Assembly: GCF_023501975.1 (NCBI RefSeq)
Contig: NZ_JAMFLH010000014.1
Span: 1 to 64,000 of the forward strand
Direction of reading: 5' to 3'
Length of the DNA: 64,000 nucleotides
From: Altererythrobacter sp. KTW20L
GTDB lineage: Bacteria > Pseudomonadota > Alphaproteobacteria > Sphingomonadales > Sphingomonadaceae
In this document: piece by piece, positions 28,502-36,886 of the stretch
How the letters are laid out: each line of letters begins with the position of its first letter
Numbering within the stretch: the first letter of the stretch is position 1
Notes under the pieces: model-generated
Told to the model about the DNA's origin: nothing
Database searches by the model: none
The model's input: the letters and a program-made list of their open reading frames with translations, nothing else
Program-made: the position numbers and the translations under genes

Positions 28502-28774
28502 CTAGTTTCTGGCGCGTTCGAACAGGTCCACCAATTCGGTAAACTTGGTGCGCTGTTCATCGGCATCCCCGCTGGCGATGGCTTCGGCCACGCAGCAGGC
28601 GGCGTGCTGTTTCAGCACGGCGCTCTCGGCGCGGGCGAGGGCGGATTTGACCGCCTGCATCTGCGTCAGGATGTCGATGCAGTAGCGATCATCCTCGACC
28701 ATCTGGGCAATGCCGCGCACCTGGCCTTCGATGCGGCGCAGGCGGTTTTTCAGTGCTGCCTTGTCGTTTTCCAT
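28502..28774 (-). CDS. csoR: CsoR/RcnR family copper-sensing repressor
   Basis: A 90-residue all-helical repressor. The metal site of copper CsoR proteins is complete: Cys32 in YCIDIL, His57 and Cys61 in HAACC (x-Cys-His-Cys pattern). Arg/Lys-rich NRLRRIEGQVRG is the conserved DNA contact region. With Cu(I) bound it should leave DNA and allow transcription. The start at 28774 (MENDKAALKNRL) gives the usual length; the frame is open 66 bp further. Its operator lies 24 bp upstream. Confidence 0.92.
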   Translation of the reverse strand: MENDKAALKNRLRRIEGQVRGIAQMVEDDRYCIDILTQMQAVKSALARAESAVLKQHAACCVAEAIASGDADEQRTKFTELVDLFERARN

Positions 28775-28797
28775 CGCTTCGTCGCTTTCACCTTGAA

Positions 28798-28814
28798 ATA
28801 CCCTGGGGGGGTAT
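28798..28814. promoter_or_regulatory. CsoR operator between csoR and copA
   Basis: ATACCC-tgggg-GGGTAT is a perfect inverted repeat of the CsoR type, placed between the divergent csoR and copA genes. A TTGAAA (28793-28798) and a TATAGT (28814-28819) on the plus strand flank it as a plausible copA promoter, so bound repressor would block polymerase. It can control both directions. Confidence 0.85.
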
Positions 28815-28857
28815 ATAGTTGGGGTGTCGGGCCAGTTCAAGTCTCGACAGGAATGCC

Positions 28858-30525
28858 ATGATCCACCGCCGCCAGTTCATCCGCTCCACCGCCGCGCTCG
28901 CCGCCTTTGCGGCCCTGCCGATGCCGGCCTGGGCGCAGGGCAGGGCTGTGGGAATGCCGGCGGCGCGCAAGGGGTTCGACGAGGTTTCGGGCGAGGACAT
29001 CCGCCTCGCCATCGGAGAAAGCCATTTCGCCACCGGCAATCGCAGCGGCCATGCGGTGACGGTGAACGGCAGCGTTCCCGGCCCGCTGGTGCGCCTGCGC
29101 GAAGGGCAGAACGTGCGGCTCCATGTCACCAACACCCTGGCCGAGGACAGCTCGATCCACTGGCACGGGCTGCTGGTGCCGTTCCAGTACGATGGCGTGC
29201 CCGGCGTCAGCTTCCCCGGCATCCGCCCGGGCGAGACGTTCACCTATGAATTCCCCATCCGGCAGGCGGGCACATACTGGTGGCATTCGCATTCCGGCTT
29301 GCAGGAGCAGGCGGGGCATTATGGCCCGATCATCATCGATCCGTTGCATTATCATGGCCCGGCCTATGACCGTGATGTGGTGCTGCTGCTGAGCGAATTC
29401 ACGCCCACCCACGGCCACGAAATCATGCGCAAGCTGAAGGTCGGGGAACACCATTACAACCGGCAGATGCAGACCCTGACCAGCGGAGACATGTCCGCTG
29501 CCGACCGGCTGATGTGGGGCCGGATGCGGATGAACCCGCGCGATATCGCCGATGTCTCCGCGCCCGAATATACCTACCTCGTCAACGGCCACGGCCCGGC
29601 GGACGATCTCGAACTGCGGTTCGAGCCGGGCGAGCGGGTGCGGCTGCGGGTGATCAACGGCAGCGCGATGACCTTCTTCAATGTGCGCATCCCGGGCGTT
29701 GAAATGGTGGTCATCGAGGCTGACGGGCAGGCGGTGACGCCGGTGCCGCTCGATGAATTCCAGATCGGCGTGGCCGAAACCTATGACGTGATCGTAACCC
29801 CTGGGGCTGGCGCTCACACGATTGTGGCCGAGGCGATGGACCGTTCGGGCATGGCCGTGGCCACGCTGACCAGCGCGCCGGGTGCGCGGGGCGAGGTTCC
29901 GCCGCTGCGCGAGCCGGTGACGCTGACCATGGCGGACATGGGCATGGGCCACGGCGATCATGCAGACATGGACCACTCCATGCGCGATACCTCGCTTCTG
30001 CCGCCGCATGTCGGCACCGGACCGGGTGTGGACATGGTCGCGCCGATGCCGGTGGACCGGATGGACTGTCCCGGCCTCGGCCTCGACACGGTGAGCCACC
30101 GCGTGCTGCGCTATACCGATCTTGCCGCTGCCGATCCCAACCCCCTACGCCCTCCGGAACGCGAGTTGCAGATCCACCTGACGGGCAACATGGAACGCTA
30201 CATGTGGTCGTTCGACGGACGCGAATTTTCCGCCGTCACCGATCACCCGATCCGCTTCGGGTTCGATGAACGGGTGCGGGTGACACTGGTCAACGACACC
30301 ATGATGGCGCACCCGATCCACTTGCACGGCCATTTCTTCGAACTGGTCAACGGGGCCGATGCCACGCGCCAGCCGCGCAAGCATACGCTGGTGGTGCAAC
30401 CGGGCGGCAAGGCGACTTTCGATCTCACCGCCAACGAACCGGGCGACTGGGCCTTCCACTGCCACCTGCTCTACCACATGCACGCGGGCATGATGCAGGT
30501 CGTAACCGTAAGGCCCATGGCATGA
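28858..30525 (+). CDS. copA: Copper resistance multicopper oxidase CopA
   Basis: A 555-residue periplasmic copper oxidase. A twin-arginine signal (RRQFIRSTAALAAFAALPM) exports it folded. Three cupredoxin domains are marked by IHWHGLL, YWWHSHSG, HPIHLHGHF and WAFHCHLLYHMHAGM, which bind the type 1, 2 and 3 copper centres. A Met/His-rich segment (MADMGMGHGDHADMDHSM) near residue 365 is typical of CopA and binds extra copper. It should oxidise Cu(I) to Cu(II). Its stop overlaps copB, and it is transcribed from the CsoR-controlled promoter. Confidence 0.96.
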   Translation: MIHRRQFIRSTAALAAFAALPMPAWAQGRAVGMPAARKGFDEVSGEDIRLAIGESHFATGNRSGHAVTVNGSVPGPLVRLREGQNVRLHVTNTLAEDSSIHWHGLLVPFQYDGVPGVSFPGIRPGETFTYEFPIRQAGTYWWHSHSGLQEQAGHYGPIIIDPLHYHGPAYDRDVVLLLSEFTPTHGHEIMRKLKVGEHHYNRQMQTLTSGDMSAADRLMWGRMRMNPRDIADVSAPEYTYLVNGHGPADDLELRFEPGERVRLRVINGSAMTFFNVRIPGVEMVVIEADGQAVTPVPLDEFQIGVAETYDVIVTPGAGAHTIVAEAMDRSGMAVATLTSAPGARGEVPPLREPVTLTMADMGMGHGDHADMDHSMRDTSLLPPHVGTGPGVDMVAPMPVDRMDCPGLGLDTVSHRVLRYTDLAAADPNPLRPPERELQIHLTGNMERYMWSFDGREFSAVTDHPIRFGFDERVRVTLVNDTMMAHPIHLHGHFFELVNGADATRQPRKHTLVVQPGGKATFDLTANEPGDWAFHCHLLYHMHAGMMQVVTVRPMA

Positions 30526-31520
30526 GGGGCGCACTGTTCACCCTGCCGCTGCTGGCGCTGGCTTCGCCGGTGATGGCGCAGGAGGTCGATCACTCGGCCC
30601 ACGGCGCTCCGGCGGCAGAGCCTGCCGCGCCGGAGCCGGACCATTCGGAAATGGACCACGGGGCGATGGACCATTCGACGATGGACCACGGAGCGATGGA
30701 CCACTCGCAAATGGACCATTCGACCATGAATCATGGAGCAATGGACCATTCGCAGCACGCCATGCCCGCCGCGCCAGTCCCCGCCACCGCGCCGCCACCA
30801 CGCGCAAACGAGGGGCCGCGCCATGCTGCCGACGCGGTGTGGGGCGAGGCGGCGATGGCTCCGGCGCGGGAGGTCATGGCGCTGGAAGGCGGGCGGATGC
30901 AGTTTGGCGTGGTGCGCCTCAAACGCCTCGAAGCCGCGCTGGGCGACAGCGAGGGCTACGCCTGGGAAGCCGAGGCCACCTACGGCGGCGACATCAACCG
31001 CTTCGTGCTGACGACCGAGGGCGAGGGCGAGTTCGGCGGTTCTGTGCACGATGCCGAAGTCGAGGCGCTGTGGAGCCATGCCATCGGCCCGTGGTTCGAC
31101 CTGCGCGCAGGGGTGCGGCTCGATCTGGAACCCGAAACCCGCAGCCATCTGGCGCTGGGCGTGCAGGGGCTGGCGCCATACATGATCCACGTCGATGCCA
31201 TGGCCTACCTGTCCGACCGGGGCGATGTTACCGCGACAATCGAGGCGGACCACGACATGCGGATCACCCAAAGCCTGATCCTGCAACCGCGCGTGGAATT
31301 CGACCTGGCCGCGCAGGACGTGCCCGAACGCGGGCTGGGTGCCGGGCTGTCGAGCGTGGAAACAGGCCTGCGCCTGCGCTACGAAATTACCCGCCAGTTC
31401 GCGCCCTATGTCGGCGTGCAATGGGAACAGGCCCTGGGCAAGACCCGCCGCATGGCGCGCGCTGCGGGGGATGATGCGTCGGAGGTGGCGGTGCTGCTGG
31501 GGGTGCGCGCTTGGTTTTGA
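30522..31520 (+). CDS. copB: Copper resistance outer membrane protein CopB
   Basis: A 332-residue protein with a signal peptide ending PVMAQE. After a short linker come eight tandem pentapeptides of the form DH(S/G)xM (residues 40-79), then a beta-barrel domain with alternating hydrophobic strands and a terminal aromatic residue (VLLGVRAWF), as in CopB. It is expected to bind copper in the periplasm and outer membrane. It overlaps copA by 4 bp, so the two are translated together. The first ~100 residues are low complexity and should be judged by the C-terminal part. Confidence 0.94.
   Translation: MRGALFTLPLLALASPVMAQEVDHSAHGAPAAEPAAPEPDHSEMDHGAMDHSTMDHGAMDHSQMDHSTMNHGAMDHSQHAMPAAPVPATAPPPRANEGPRHAADAVWGEAAMAPAREVMALEGGRMQFGVVRLKRLEAALGDSEGYAWEAEATYGGDINRFVLTTEGEGEFGGSVHDAEVEALWSHAIGPWFDLRAGVRLDLEPETRSHLALGVQGLAPYMIHVDAMAYLSDRGDVTATIEADHDMRITQSLILQPRVEFDLAAQDVPERGLGAGLSSVETGLRLRYEITRQFAPYVGVQWEQALGKTRRMARAAGDDASEVAVLLGVRAWF
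30639..30758. repeat. Eight 15-bp tandem repeats in copB
   Basis: The repeat block encodes eight pentapeptides (DHSEM, DHGAM, DHSTM and similar; one has N for D). The copper-binding His and Met are kept in all units. Near-identical 15-bp units can slip during replication, so the number may vary between strains. Confidence 0.9.
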
Positions 31521-31625
31521 GGTTGGTCGGCTAACTGGTCGTCTGACGCCAAAAGTTGCCTTTCAGCTAACGACCCCTTTACGGACGTCGGCCACGGGCG
31601 TTAGTGAGGCCGAGGAGGACTTACA

Positions 31626-32066
31626 ATGATATCTGTGCTCAGGTGTCGGGCGGCCTTAGTAATTCCGCTCGTTTTCCTCGGTGCATGCGAGCGTGTGGCC
31701 CAGTCGGAGAGCGCCATAGTGGATCGATCTGCGCTAGTTCCGTCGCTGGCGATCTCGGTCAGCCGGGATGACGTAGCTTACATGGCCGAGCACGATGTTT
31801 ATCCGATGATTGGCACTGGCCGGTGCGACGGCGAGAAGGCGTCGGTTTGGTATATGGCCGACTTCTTGGGCGAGAATGGAAAGCTGTCTGACGATTCAGC
31901 GGAGGTGTTGCGAGACGACGCCGGTCAGAGGTTTACGCTAGTCGCGACGATGGAATACCCAACTCCAGCGGTGACGGACGACTGCGGCTTCCTCACTACT
32001 GCCGGATATTCGCTGTACAGCTTGGCGGGACGGGCGTTGCCGTTGCAGGTAATGAACCCCCAGTAG
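31626..32066 (+). CDS. Hypothetical lipoprotein
   Basis: A 146-residue lipoprotein with a signal ending in the lipobox LGAC (Cys21). The mature protein is acidic with a central cysteine (GTGRCDGEKA) and a DDCGFLTT near the end. GAGGAGG precedes the ATG. Base composition is less G+C-rich than neighbours. No family recognised. It stands alone between copB and the convergent esterase operon. Confidence 0.65.
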   Translation: MISVLRCRAALVIPLVFLGACERVAQSESAIVDRSALVPSLAISVSRDDVAYMAEHDVYPMIGTGRCDGEKASVWYMADFLGENGKLSDDSAEVLRDDAGQRFTLVATMEYPTPAVTDDCGFLTTAGYSLYSLAGRALPLQVMNPQ

Positions 32067-32144
32067 CGCTACCCAAACGTCCGCTAACCACCCTCATATC
32101 TGACATTCGCTATCTTCCAACCATCCCCCAAAAGCCGCCGAAAC

Positions 32145-33443
32145 TCACTCCCCAAACATCTCCGCGTGGTCGTAAAACTCGTCATAGGCCGGCCAGGCGA
32201 CGTGCCCTTCGCCGTGCTGGTACCAGGCGAGCGGGAAGGATAGCTGCTCGCGGCTTTCGGGAACGGGCATGACCATGCCGCTTGGCACGGAGGCGCCGAA
32301 CAGCTCCCACGCCGGTTGCGCTTCGCTGAAGGCGGACCACATGCCGGCTGGATCGACCCAGCTATCGCCCTTTTCGGCCAGGCCGCTGGTGATGAACAGC
32401 GGGCGGGGTGCGCGCAAGGCAATCAGCATGTGCGCGTCCACCGGCAGGTCGTGCACGGTGAGGGGATCGCGGGCGAAGTTCATGATATTGGGGGTGAACC
32501 AGTGGAATGCGCCGCTGGAGCTCATGTTCTCCCACCGCTCGCCGAAATCGCGGCGCATCAGCTTGGCCCCGCCTGCGCCGCTGCTCGATACGTGGGCATC
32601 GTGGAACGCGTGGTCGAAGGCGGCGGTCACCAGCACGCCCTTGCCGAAGCGCGAATGGCCGGTGAGGGTGACCATCTGGCCATCGATGCGCGGATCGCGC
32701 GCCAGCTCCTCGCGCAACTGGCTCGCGCCCCAGCCCCAGGCGCGCAGTGCGCCCCAGTCATGCTGCGCGCGCGGCCAGCGGGCGAGGCCGATCACGCCGT
32801 CCTGCATGGTCGCGGCGCTGTCGGCCTGGAGCAGTTGCGGGCGGTATTCCACATGGGCCCACCCGCGATCCAGCGCCTGGGCAATGGCATCGGGCGGCGG
32901 AGTGCCGCCAAAGTTCGGCATGCGCCCGCCGGGCCAGACATAGGTGTAGTTGATGATCGACGGGGCGGCATCCGGGCGGCTCTGCGGAAAATGGATCGTG
33001 GCCGAGATCACCGGGCCGCTGCGGCCATCGGGCGCGATGACCCGTCCGGTCCACTCTTCCACCGTGGCGGCATAGTCGCCCGCATCGGCAGGAACCTTGT
33101 CCCACACCACGCGGAAGGTGGATACGACGGCGGGGATGCGCCCGGCCCAGTTGTCCTCCACCATGCGCGCCATTTCCTCGCGGCGGGCGGGCCATCCAGT
33201 GGGAGTCTGCTGGCGGGCACTTTCGAACAGCGGAGGCATGGCATATTCGCCCACCCGCGCCTCATCGGTGTTGGAGGCATTGGGAGCATCGGGGTTGTTG
33301 CCATCGGCCCCCTGCCGCAGCGTGCCGAAGCCGAACATGGCGCGCTCTGCCGCGTGGACATCCTCCGCCGTGGTCTGGGCAGAGGCAGGCGCGGCCAGCA
33401 AGGCCAGCGCGGCCATTACCCCTCTGAAGGCGGCTCGATCCAT
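32145..33443 (-). CDS. CE15-like (glucuronoyl esterase family) exported alpha/beta hydrolase
   Basis: A 432-residue secreted or periplasmic hydrolase; a signal peptide ends PASAQ. The catalytic serine is S264 in GHSRFGK, the CE15 pattern, and H410/H414 lie in YQHGEGHVAWPAYDEFYDH near the C-terminus. The family cleaves ester links between glucuronic acid in xylan and lignin, but other substrates are likely in this genus. An alternative start at 33416 overlaps the upstream stop as TAATG; the longer start at 33443 is preferred because its charged N-terminus fits a signal peptide. It is the last gene of the overlapping SDR-MBL-prmA-TIGR02117 operon. Confidence 0.85.
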   Translation of the reverse strand: MDRAAFRGVMAALALLAAPASAQTTAEDVHAAERAMFGFGTLRQGADGNNPDAPNASNTDEARVGEYAMPPLFESARQQTPTGWPARREEMARMVEDNWAGRIPAVVSTFRVVWDKVPADAGDYAATVEEWTGRVIAPDGRSGPVISATIHFPQSRPDAAPSIINYTYVWPGGRMPNFGGTPPPDAIAQALDRGWAHVEYRPQLLQADSAATMQDGVIGLARWPRAQHDWGALRAWGWGASQLREELARDPRIDGQMVTLTGHSRFGKGVLVTAAFDHAFHDAHVSSSGAGGAKLMRRDFGERWENMSSSGAFHWFTPNIMNFARDPLTVHDLPVDAHMLIALRAPRPLFITSGLAEKGDSWVDPAGMWSAFSEAQPAWELFGASVPSGMVMPVPESREQLSFPLAWYQHGEGHVAWPAYDEFYDHAEMFGE

Positions 33444-34111
33444 TTCATCACTCCCCCGGCAAAGGGCGTCCAGCGCCCCATCTGCACACCGCCTTGCGCC
33501 AGCATGTCCGCCACCCAGTTATTGCAAGTGTAGGCCAGGGTATAGTGCCCGCGCGCACGGTAATAGGCATCGCGCGGATTGGTGCCGCGCAGGATCTGGC
33601 GCGGGGCGGCTTCATCGGCCAGGCTGGCGGCGATGGCTTCCACCATGCGGCCATAGTCCTCGCGGCTGAGCATGACCGGACGGTGATCGGGGCCGGGGGC
33701 GGGGCGCACATAGTGGCTCACCCGCATAACCGGCGCGCCGCCCCGTGTGGCGATGCGCAGAGCCGTGCCGGGTCTCAAGTCGCCCCAGGTGGGGACATTG
33801 AGGAACACCTCGCGCTCCCCCCAGCCGACTGCCACATGGGTCGGCAGGCGGCCGTTCACCGGCAGGGCGGCAGAAGGCAACAGCGCGCGCCAGTCCATTT
33901 CCGGGCTGACGATCGGCATGACGATGCCGGTGTGGACACCGTTGGTCTCGACCATGATCTCGACGCCATCGGTAACCGGCGCGGGAGCATCGTTGCGCGG
34001 GATCGCACTCCCGATCCAGCCCGCCAGCGGAAACCCCACAACCAGCAGCGCCAGCGCCGCGCCTGTCGCCAAAGCGGCGCGCTTCAGAATCCGAAGCGCT
34101 GGCGCAGCCAC
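33416..34111 (-). CDS. TIGR02117 family membrane-anchored protein
   Basis: A 231-residue protein with an N-terminal membrane anchor (residues ~11-32). The sequence ETNGVHTGIVMPI, VAVGWGEREVFLNVPTWGDL, YTLAYTCNNWVADMLAQGG follows the TIGR02117/DUF2459 pattern, whose members are of unknown function but look like papain-like or NlpC/P60-type hydrolases with conserved His and Cys; both are visible here. GTG start, overlapping the end of prmA by 28 bp. Confidence 0.85.
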   Translation of the reverse strand: MAAPALRILKRAALATGAALALLVVGFPLAGWIGSAIPRNDAPAPVTDGVEIMVETNGVHTGIVMPIVSPEMDWRALLPSAALPVNGRLPTHVAVGWGEREVFLNVPTWGDLRPGTALRIATRGGAPVMRVSHYVRPAPGPDHRPVMLSREDYGRMVEAIAASLADEAAPRQILRGTNPRDAYYRARGHYTLAYTCNNWVADMLAQGGVQMGRWTPFAGGVMKWIEPPSEG

Positions 34112-34989
34112 AGGATCGACCAGTCGCCATTGGTGATGCGCGCCTGCAGGCGGTATCCCGCCAGCCGATAGGCGGCGCGGACGTGGGCCTCCTGCGTCAC
34201 CAGCAGGCCCGACAATACGATATGCCCGCGCGGGGCCATGGCGGCGGCAAAGGCCGGTGCCAGCTCGATCAGCGGGGCGGCGAGGATATTGGCGATGAGG
34301 AGGTCATAAGGCGCATTGTCCTGCAGGGTGTCGTCATCCATCCCCTCGGCGATCACCATGTCGAGCTGGCCGCGCCTGTTGCCCAGCGGCACGCCGTTGA
34401 GTTCGGCGTTTTCCTCCACGGCAGGCAGACACACCGGGTCGATATCGCTCGCCGTGGCATGGGCGCGGGGCCACAGGTGCAGGGCGGCAAAGGCCAGCAG
34501 GCCCGTGCCGGTGCCGATATCGGCAATGTTGCGCGCCATCACGCCCTGCCGCTTCATGGCATCGAGCATGGCAAGACAGCCCGCCGTGGTGGCATGCTGG
34601 CCGGTGCCGAAGGCTTGCGCGGCAGGAATGCAGAAATCGCGCACGCCGGGTTCATTGCTGCGCGGATGGTCGGGCGTGCGGACATGGAAGCGCCCGGCGC
34701 GGATCGGGTCCATGCCTTTCTGGCTCTCGCTAACCCAATCTGCATCGGGCAGTTCGAAGGGCCGGATGCGGGGCAGGGGGGCGTCGAACAGGCGCTTCAC
34801 GGCGTTGCGTTCCGCCTGGCTCGGCTTGCCTTCGCAATAGGCATCGAGCTGCCACACCTCGGGCTCGTCAGGATCGACTTCGAACCCGGTCACGACCAGT
34901 GCCGGATCCCAGTCCGGGTCCGCCTCCTGCCGGGCGAGCGCCTGCTCGATGGCGAGGCGCGGGGCGGTGACGGCTAGTTTCCAGCTCAT
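34084..34989 (-). CDS. prmA: Ribosomal protein L11 methyltransferase PrmA
   Basis: A 301-residue enzyme that methylates ribosomal protein L11. The N-terminal domain is followed by FCIPAAQAFGTGQHATTAGCL and the SAM motif IADIGTGTGLLAFAAL near residue 160. DLLIANILAAPLIELAP carries the NILA motif near residue 230. Length and order fit. It overlaps the lactamase stop by 4 bp upstream and TIGR02117 downstream. Confidence 0.95.
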   Translation of the reverse strand: MSWKLAVTAPRLAIEQALARQEADPDWDPALVVTGFEVDPDEPEVWQLDAYCEGKPSQAERNAVKRLFDAPLPRIRPFELPDADWVSESQKGMDPIRAGRFHVRTPDHPRSNEPGVRDFCIPAAQAFGTGQHATTAGCLAMLDAMKRQGVMARNIADIGTGTGLLAFAALHLWPRAHATASDIDPVCLPAVEENAELNGVPLGNRRGQLDMVIAEGMDDDTLQDNAPYDLLIANILAAPLIELAPAFAAAMAPRGHIVLSGLLVTQEAHVRAAYRLAGYRLQARITNGDWSILWLRQRFGF

Positions 34990-35885
34990 TGGGTGGCGGC
35001 TTCCTCGGCAAGGCGTTGATCAAGCCGCTCGGTGATCGAGGCGGCATATTGGCGGCAATTCATGCCGCTGGTGAGGTCTTCCGCCAACAGCTTGTCGCGC
35101 AGCCCGCTGGCAGACGGGTGCGGGGTGAGGAGGATGTCGCAGTCATCCTCGGTTGCACTGGAGAAGCGGGCAACTCCGGCGCGATAGGCGGCGAGATAGG
35201 CGGGATGATCTGAGAAACGATAGTCATCGGCGCTGACCGGCGACATGGAGTCGGCATAGACGATGGAGCGGCAGTTGCCTGCAATGTCGCAGCTTTGCCA
35301 CGAAAAACTGGTGGCCCCTGCAGTGTGCCCTGGGGTGGCGATCACCGTGATCGAATGGCGGCTGCTGGTGACCACTTCGCCATCAGCCAGTTCGCGCGCG
35401 ACTGTCACCGGTTCCAGCCCCGGATGCATCCCGGCCTGTGGATCGGATGGATCATCCATGCCACTGCGCAGCACCTGAGCCGCAACGGGAAGGGCGAGGA
35501 ACTGCGCATCGGGAGCGGCCCGCTGGACCAGCGCATGGCCGCCCACATGGTCGAAGTGCTCATGGCTGGACAGCACCACGGCAATATCCGCCGGGTCCAG
35601 CCCGAGCGAGCGGATGTTCTGCAACACGACCGCTGCACCCGGCTCCGTCCCGCTGTCGATCAGCACGTGGCCGCTTTCGGAGGTGATAAGGATCGCGCCG
35701 ATCCCGCAGGTGCCGACGTAATAGGTATCGCCGTGAATGCGGAACGGCGGGCCGGACTTGTCCCAGTCATCCCAGTCTTCGCACTGCGCGGTCCAGGAAG
35801 AGGCGGGCGGGGCTTCGCTTGCGAAGGTGGCTGGGGCACAGGATGCCAGCAGCAGGGGCAGGGCAAACAAGGTTCTAACGGACAT
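34986..35885 (-). CDS. Subclass B3 metallo-beta-lactamase
   Basis: A 299-residue hydrolase with a lipoprotein-like or cleavable signal (LLLASCAP). Zinc ligands: H108, H110, D112, H113 in SSHEHFDHVGG, H187 in TPGHTAG and H256 in LTPHPS. The segment YADSMSPVSADDYRFSDHP is characteristic of subclass B3 enzymes such as those of LRA and CAR type. Cys199 and Cys205 may form a disulphide. It should hydrolyse beta-lactams, possibly carbapenems, but activity depends on expression. The start at 35885 overlaps the end of the SDR gene and is preferred to an in-frame start 18 bp earlier. No BlaI operator is seen here; a BlaI gene is at 44 kb. Confidence 0.88.
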   Translation of the reverse strand: MSVRTLFALPLLLASCAPATFASEAPPASSWTAQCEDWDDWDKSGPPFRIHGDTYYVGTCGIGAILITSESGHVLIDSGTEPGAAVVLQNIRSLGLDPADIAVVLSSHEHFDHVGGHALVQRAAPDAQFLALPVAAQVLRSGMDDPSDPQAGMHPGLEPVTVARELADGEVVTSSRHSITVIATPGHTAGATSFSWQSCDIAGNCRSIVYADSMSPVSADDYRFSDHPAYLAAYRAGVARFSSATEDDCDILLTPHPSASGLRDKLLAEDLTSGMNCRQYAASITERLDQRLAEEAATQ

Positions 35886-36591
35886 AGCTCGCCCCATTGG
35901 CATCGATTGTTGCTCCCGTCATGCTGGCTGGCGCGTCGAGCGCGCAGAATGTCGCCACCGTCGCCACTTCCTCCGGCGTGGCCACCCGGCCCAGCGGAAT
36001 GTCGGCCAGCAGGCCCGCACCGCCCCGGCTCGCCAGATAGTCGCCCGCCATCGCCGTGTCGGTAAAGCCCGGAGCCACGGCAAAGCTCAATACGCCTTGT
36101 GCCGCATAACCGCGAGCGATGGTCTTGTGCATCGCCAGCATCCCCGCCTTTGCCGCGGCATAGTGCCAGTGCGCGGGAGAATCGCCGCGATGTCCGGCGC
36201 GGCTGGCCACGTGGACAAGCCGGCCCTCGCTCCCGCGCTCCAGCCAGTGCTGCACGGCAAAGCGGCTCAATTGCGCGGCGGCGGTGAGGTTGATGCGGAT
36301 CGTATCCTCCCACTGGTCAAGCCATTCGATGTCCGAAGCGTCGAGCGGATTGGGCGAGAACAGCCCGGCATTGTTCACCAGCACGTCGATCCGCCCGTCC
36401 AGCCGCTCCAGCGCCTCGCCCCACAGCATCTGCGGCGCGACCGGCTCGGCGAAGTCGGCGGCAATCGTATCGCCGTCTGTCGCGCTGGTCGCCTGGCCCA
36501 CCACCACGGCCCCGCGCCCGCGCAACTGCGCCGCAATCGCCGCGCCGATGCCCCGGCTGGAGCCTGTGACAAGGATGTGAAGCGGAATCAT
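35875..36591 (-). CDS. SDR family oxidoreductase (FabG-like)
   Basis: A ~238-residue short-chain dehydrogenase. The cofactor site TGSSRGIGAAIA is at the N-terminus and NNAG lies near residue 90; the catalytic residues are Ser in VASRAG and Tyr-x-x-x-Lys in HYAAAKAGM. The start at ATG 36591 follows an AGGTGA site by 8 bp; a GTG start 9 bp upstream is possible. First gene of a five-gene minus-strand operon. Substrate unknown. Confidence 0.9.
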   Translation of the reverse strand: MIPLHILVTGSSRGIGAAIAAQLRGRGAVVVGQATSATDGDTIAADFAEPVAPQMLWGEALERLDGRIDVLVNNAGLFSPNPLDASDIEWLDQWEDTIRINLTAAAQLSRFAVQHWLERGSEGRLVHVASRAGHRGDSPAHWHYAAAKAGMLAMHKTIARGYAAQGVLSFAVAPGFTDTAMAGDYLASRGGAGLLADIPLGRVATPEEVATVATFCALDAPASMTGATIDANGASYVR

Positions 36592-36631
36592 CACGATCAC
36601 CTAGCGCAATCCTCCCGCCACCGCGAGACAG

Positions 36632-36779
36632 GTTCCTCCCCGTTTTCGCGCATCGCAAATGGGGAGGGGGACCGCCCGCAGGGTGGAAGAAGGCTATGGC
36701 GCAATGCGGGACTTCTCCCCTCCGTCAGGGCTGCGCCCTGCCACCTCCCCATTTGCGCTGCGTGAAAATGGGGAGGAAC
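36632..36779. repeat. Large intergenic palindromic repeat
   Basis: Two 39-bp arms (36632-36670 and 36741-36779) pair with few mismatches: GTTCCTCCCC...CAAATGGGGAGG against CCTCCCCATTTG...GGGGAGGAAC, around a 70-base centre. It lies between the SDR gene and sdhC, in the ~295-bp intergenic stretch, and may affect either transcript. The G+C-rich style and outer CCTCCCC match the elements in ligA. Confidence 0.85.
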
Positions 36780-36886
36780 GCGCGTACGCATCCCCATTAC
36801 AGACCATGGTCCGCTTGCGTGTTGCGGCACAAACGCTAAGTGAGGGCGCATCGAACGACAGTCGCAGGACTAGAGGGACCGAACCG

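Noticed and set aside
28793-28819. MerR/CueR-type promoter for copA
   Set aside because: The spacer is short and the repeat is of CsoR type, and the adjacent gene is CsoR, not MerR.
30639-30758. CRISPR-like short regular repeats
   Set aside because: The 15-bp units are coding, without spacers, and match the metal-binding part of CopB.
34986-35885. Glyoxalase II or lactonase-type MBL
   Set aside because: The ADSMSPVSADDYRFS segment and HEHFDH fit subclass B3 beta-lactamases better.
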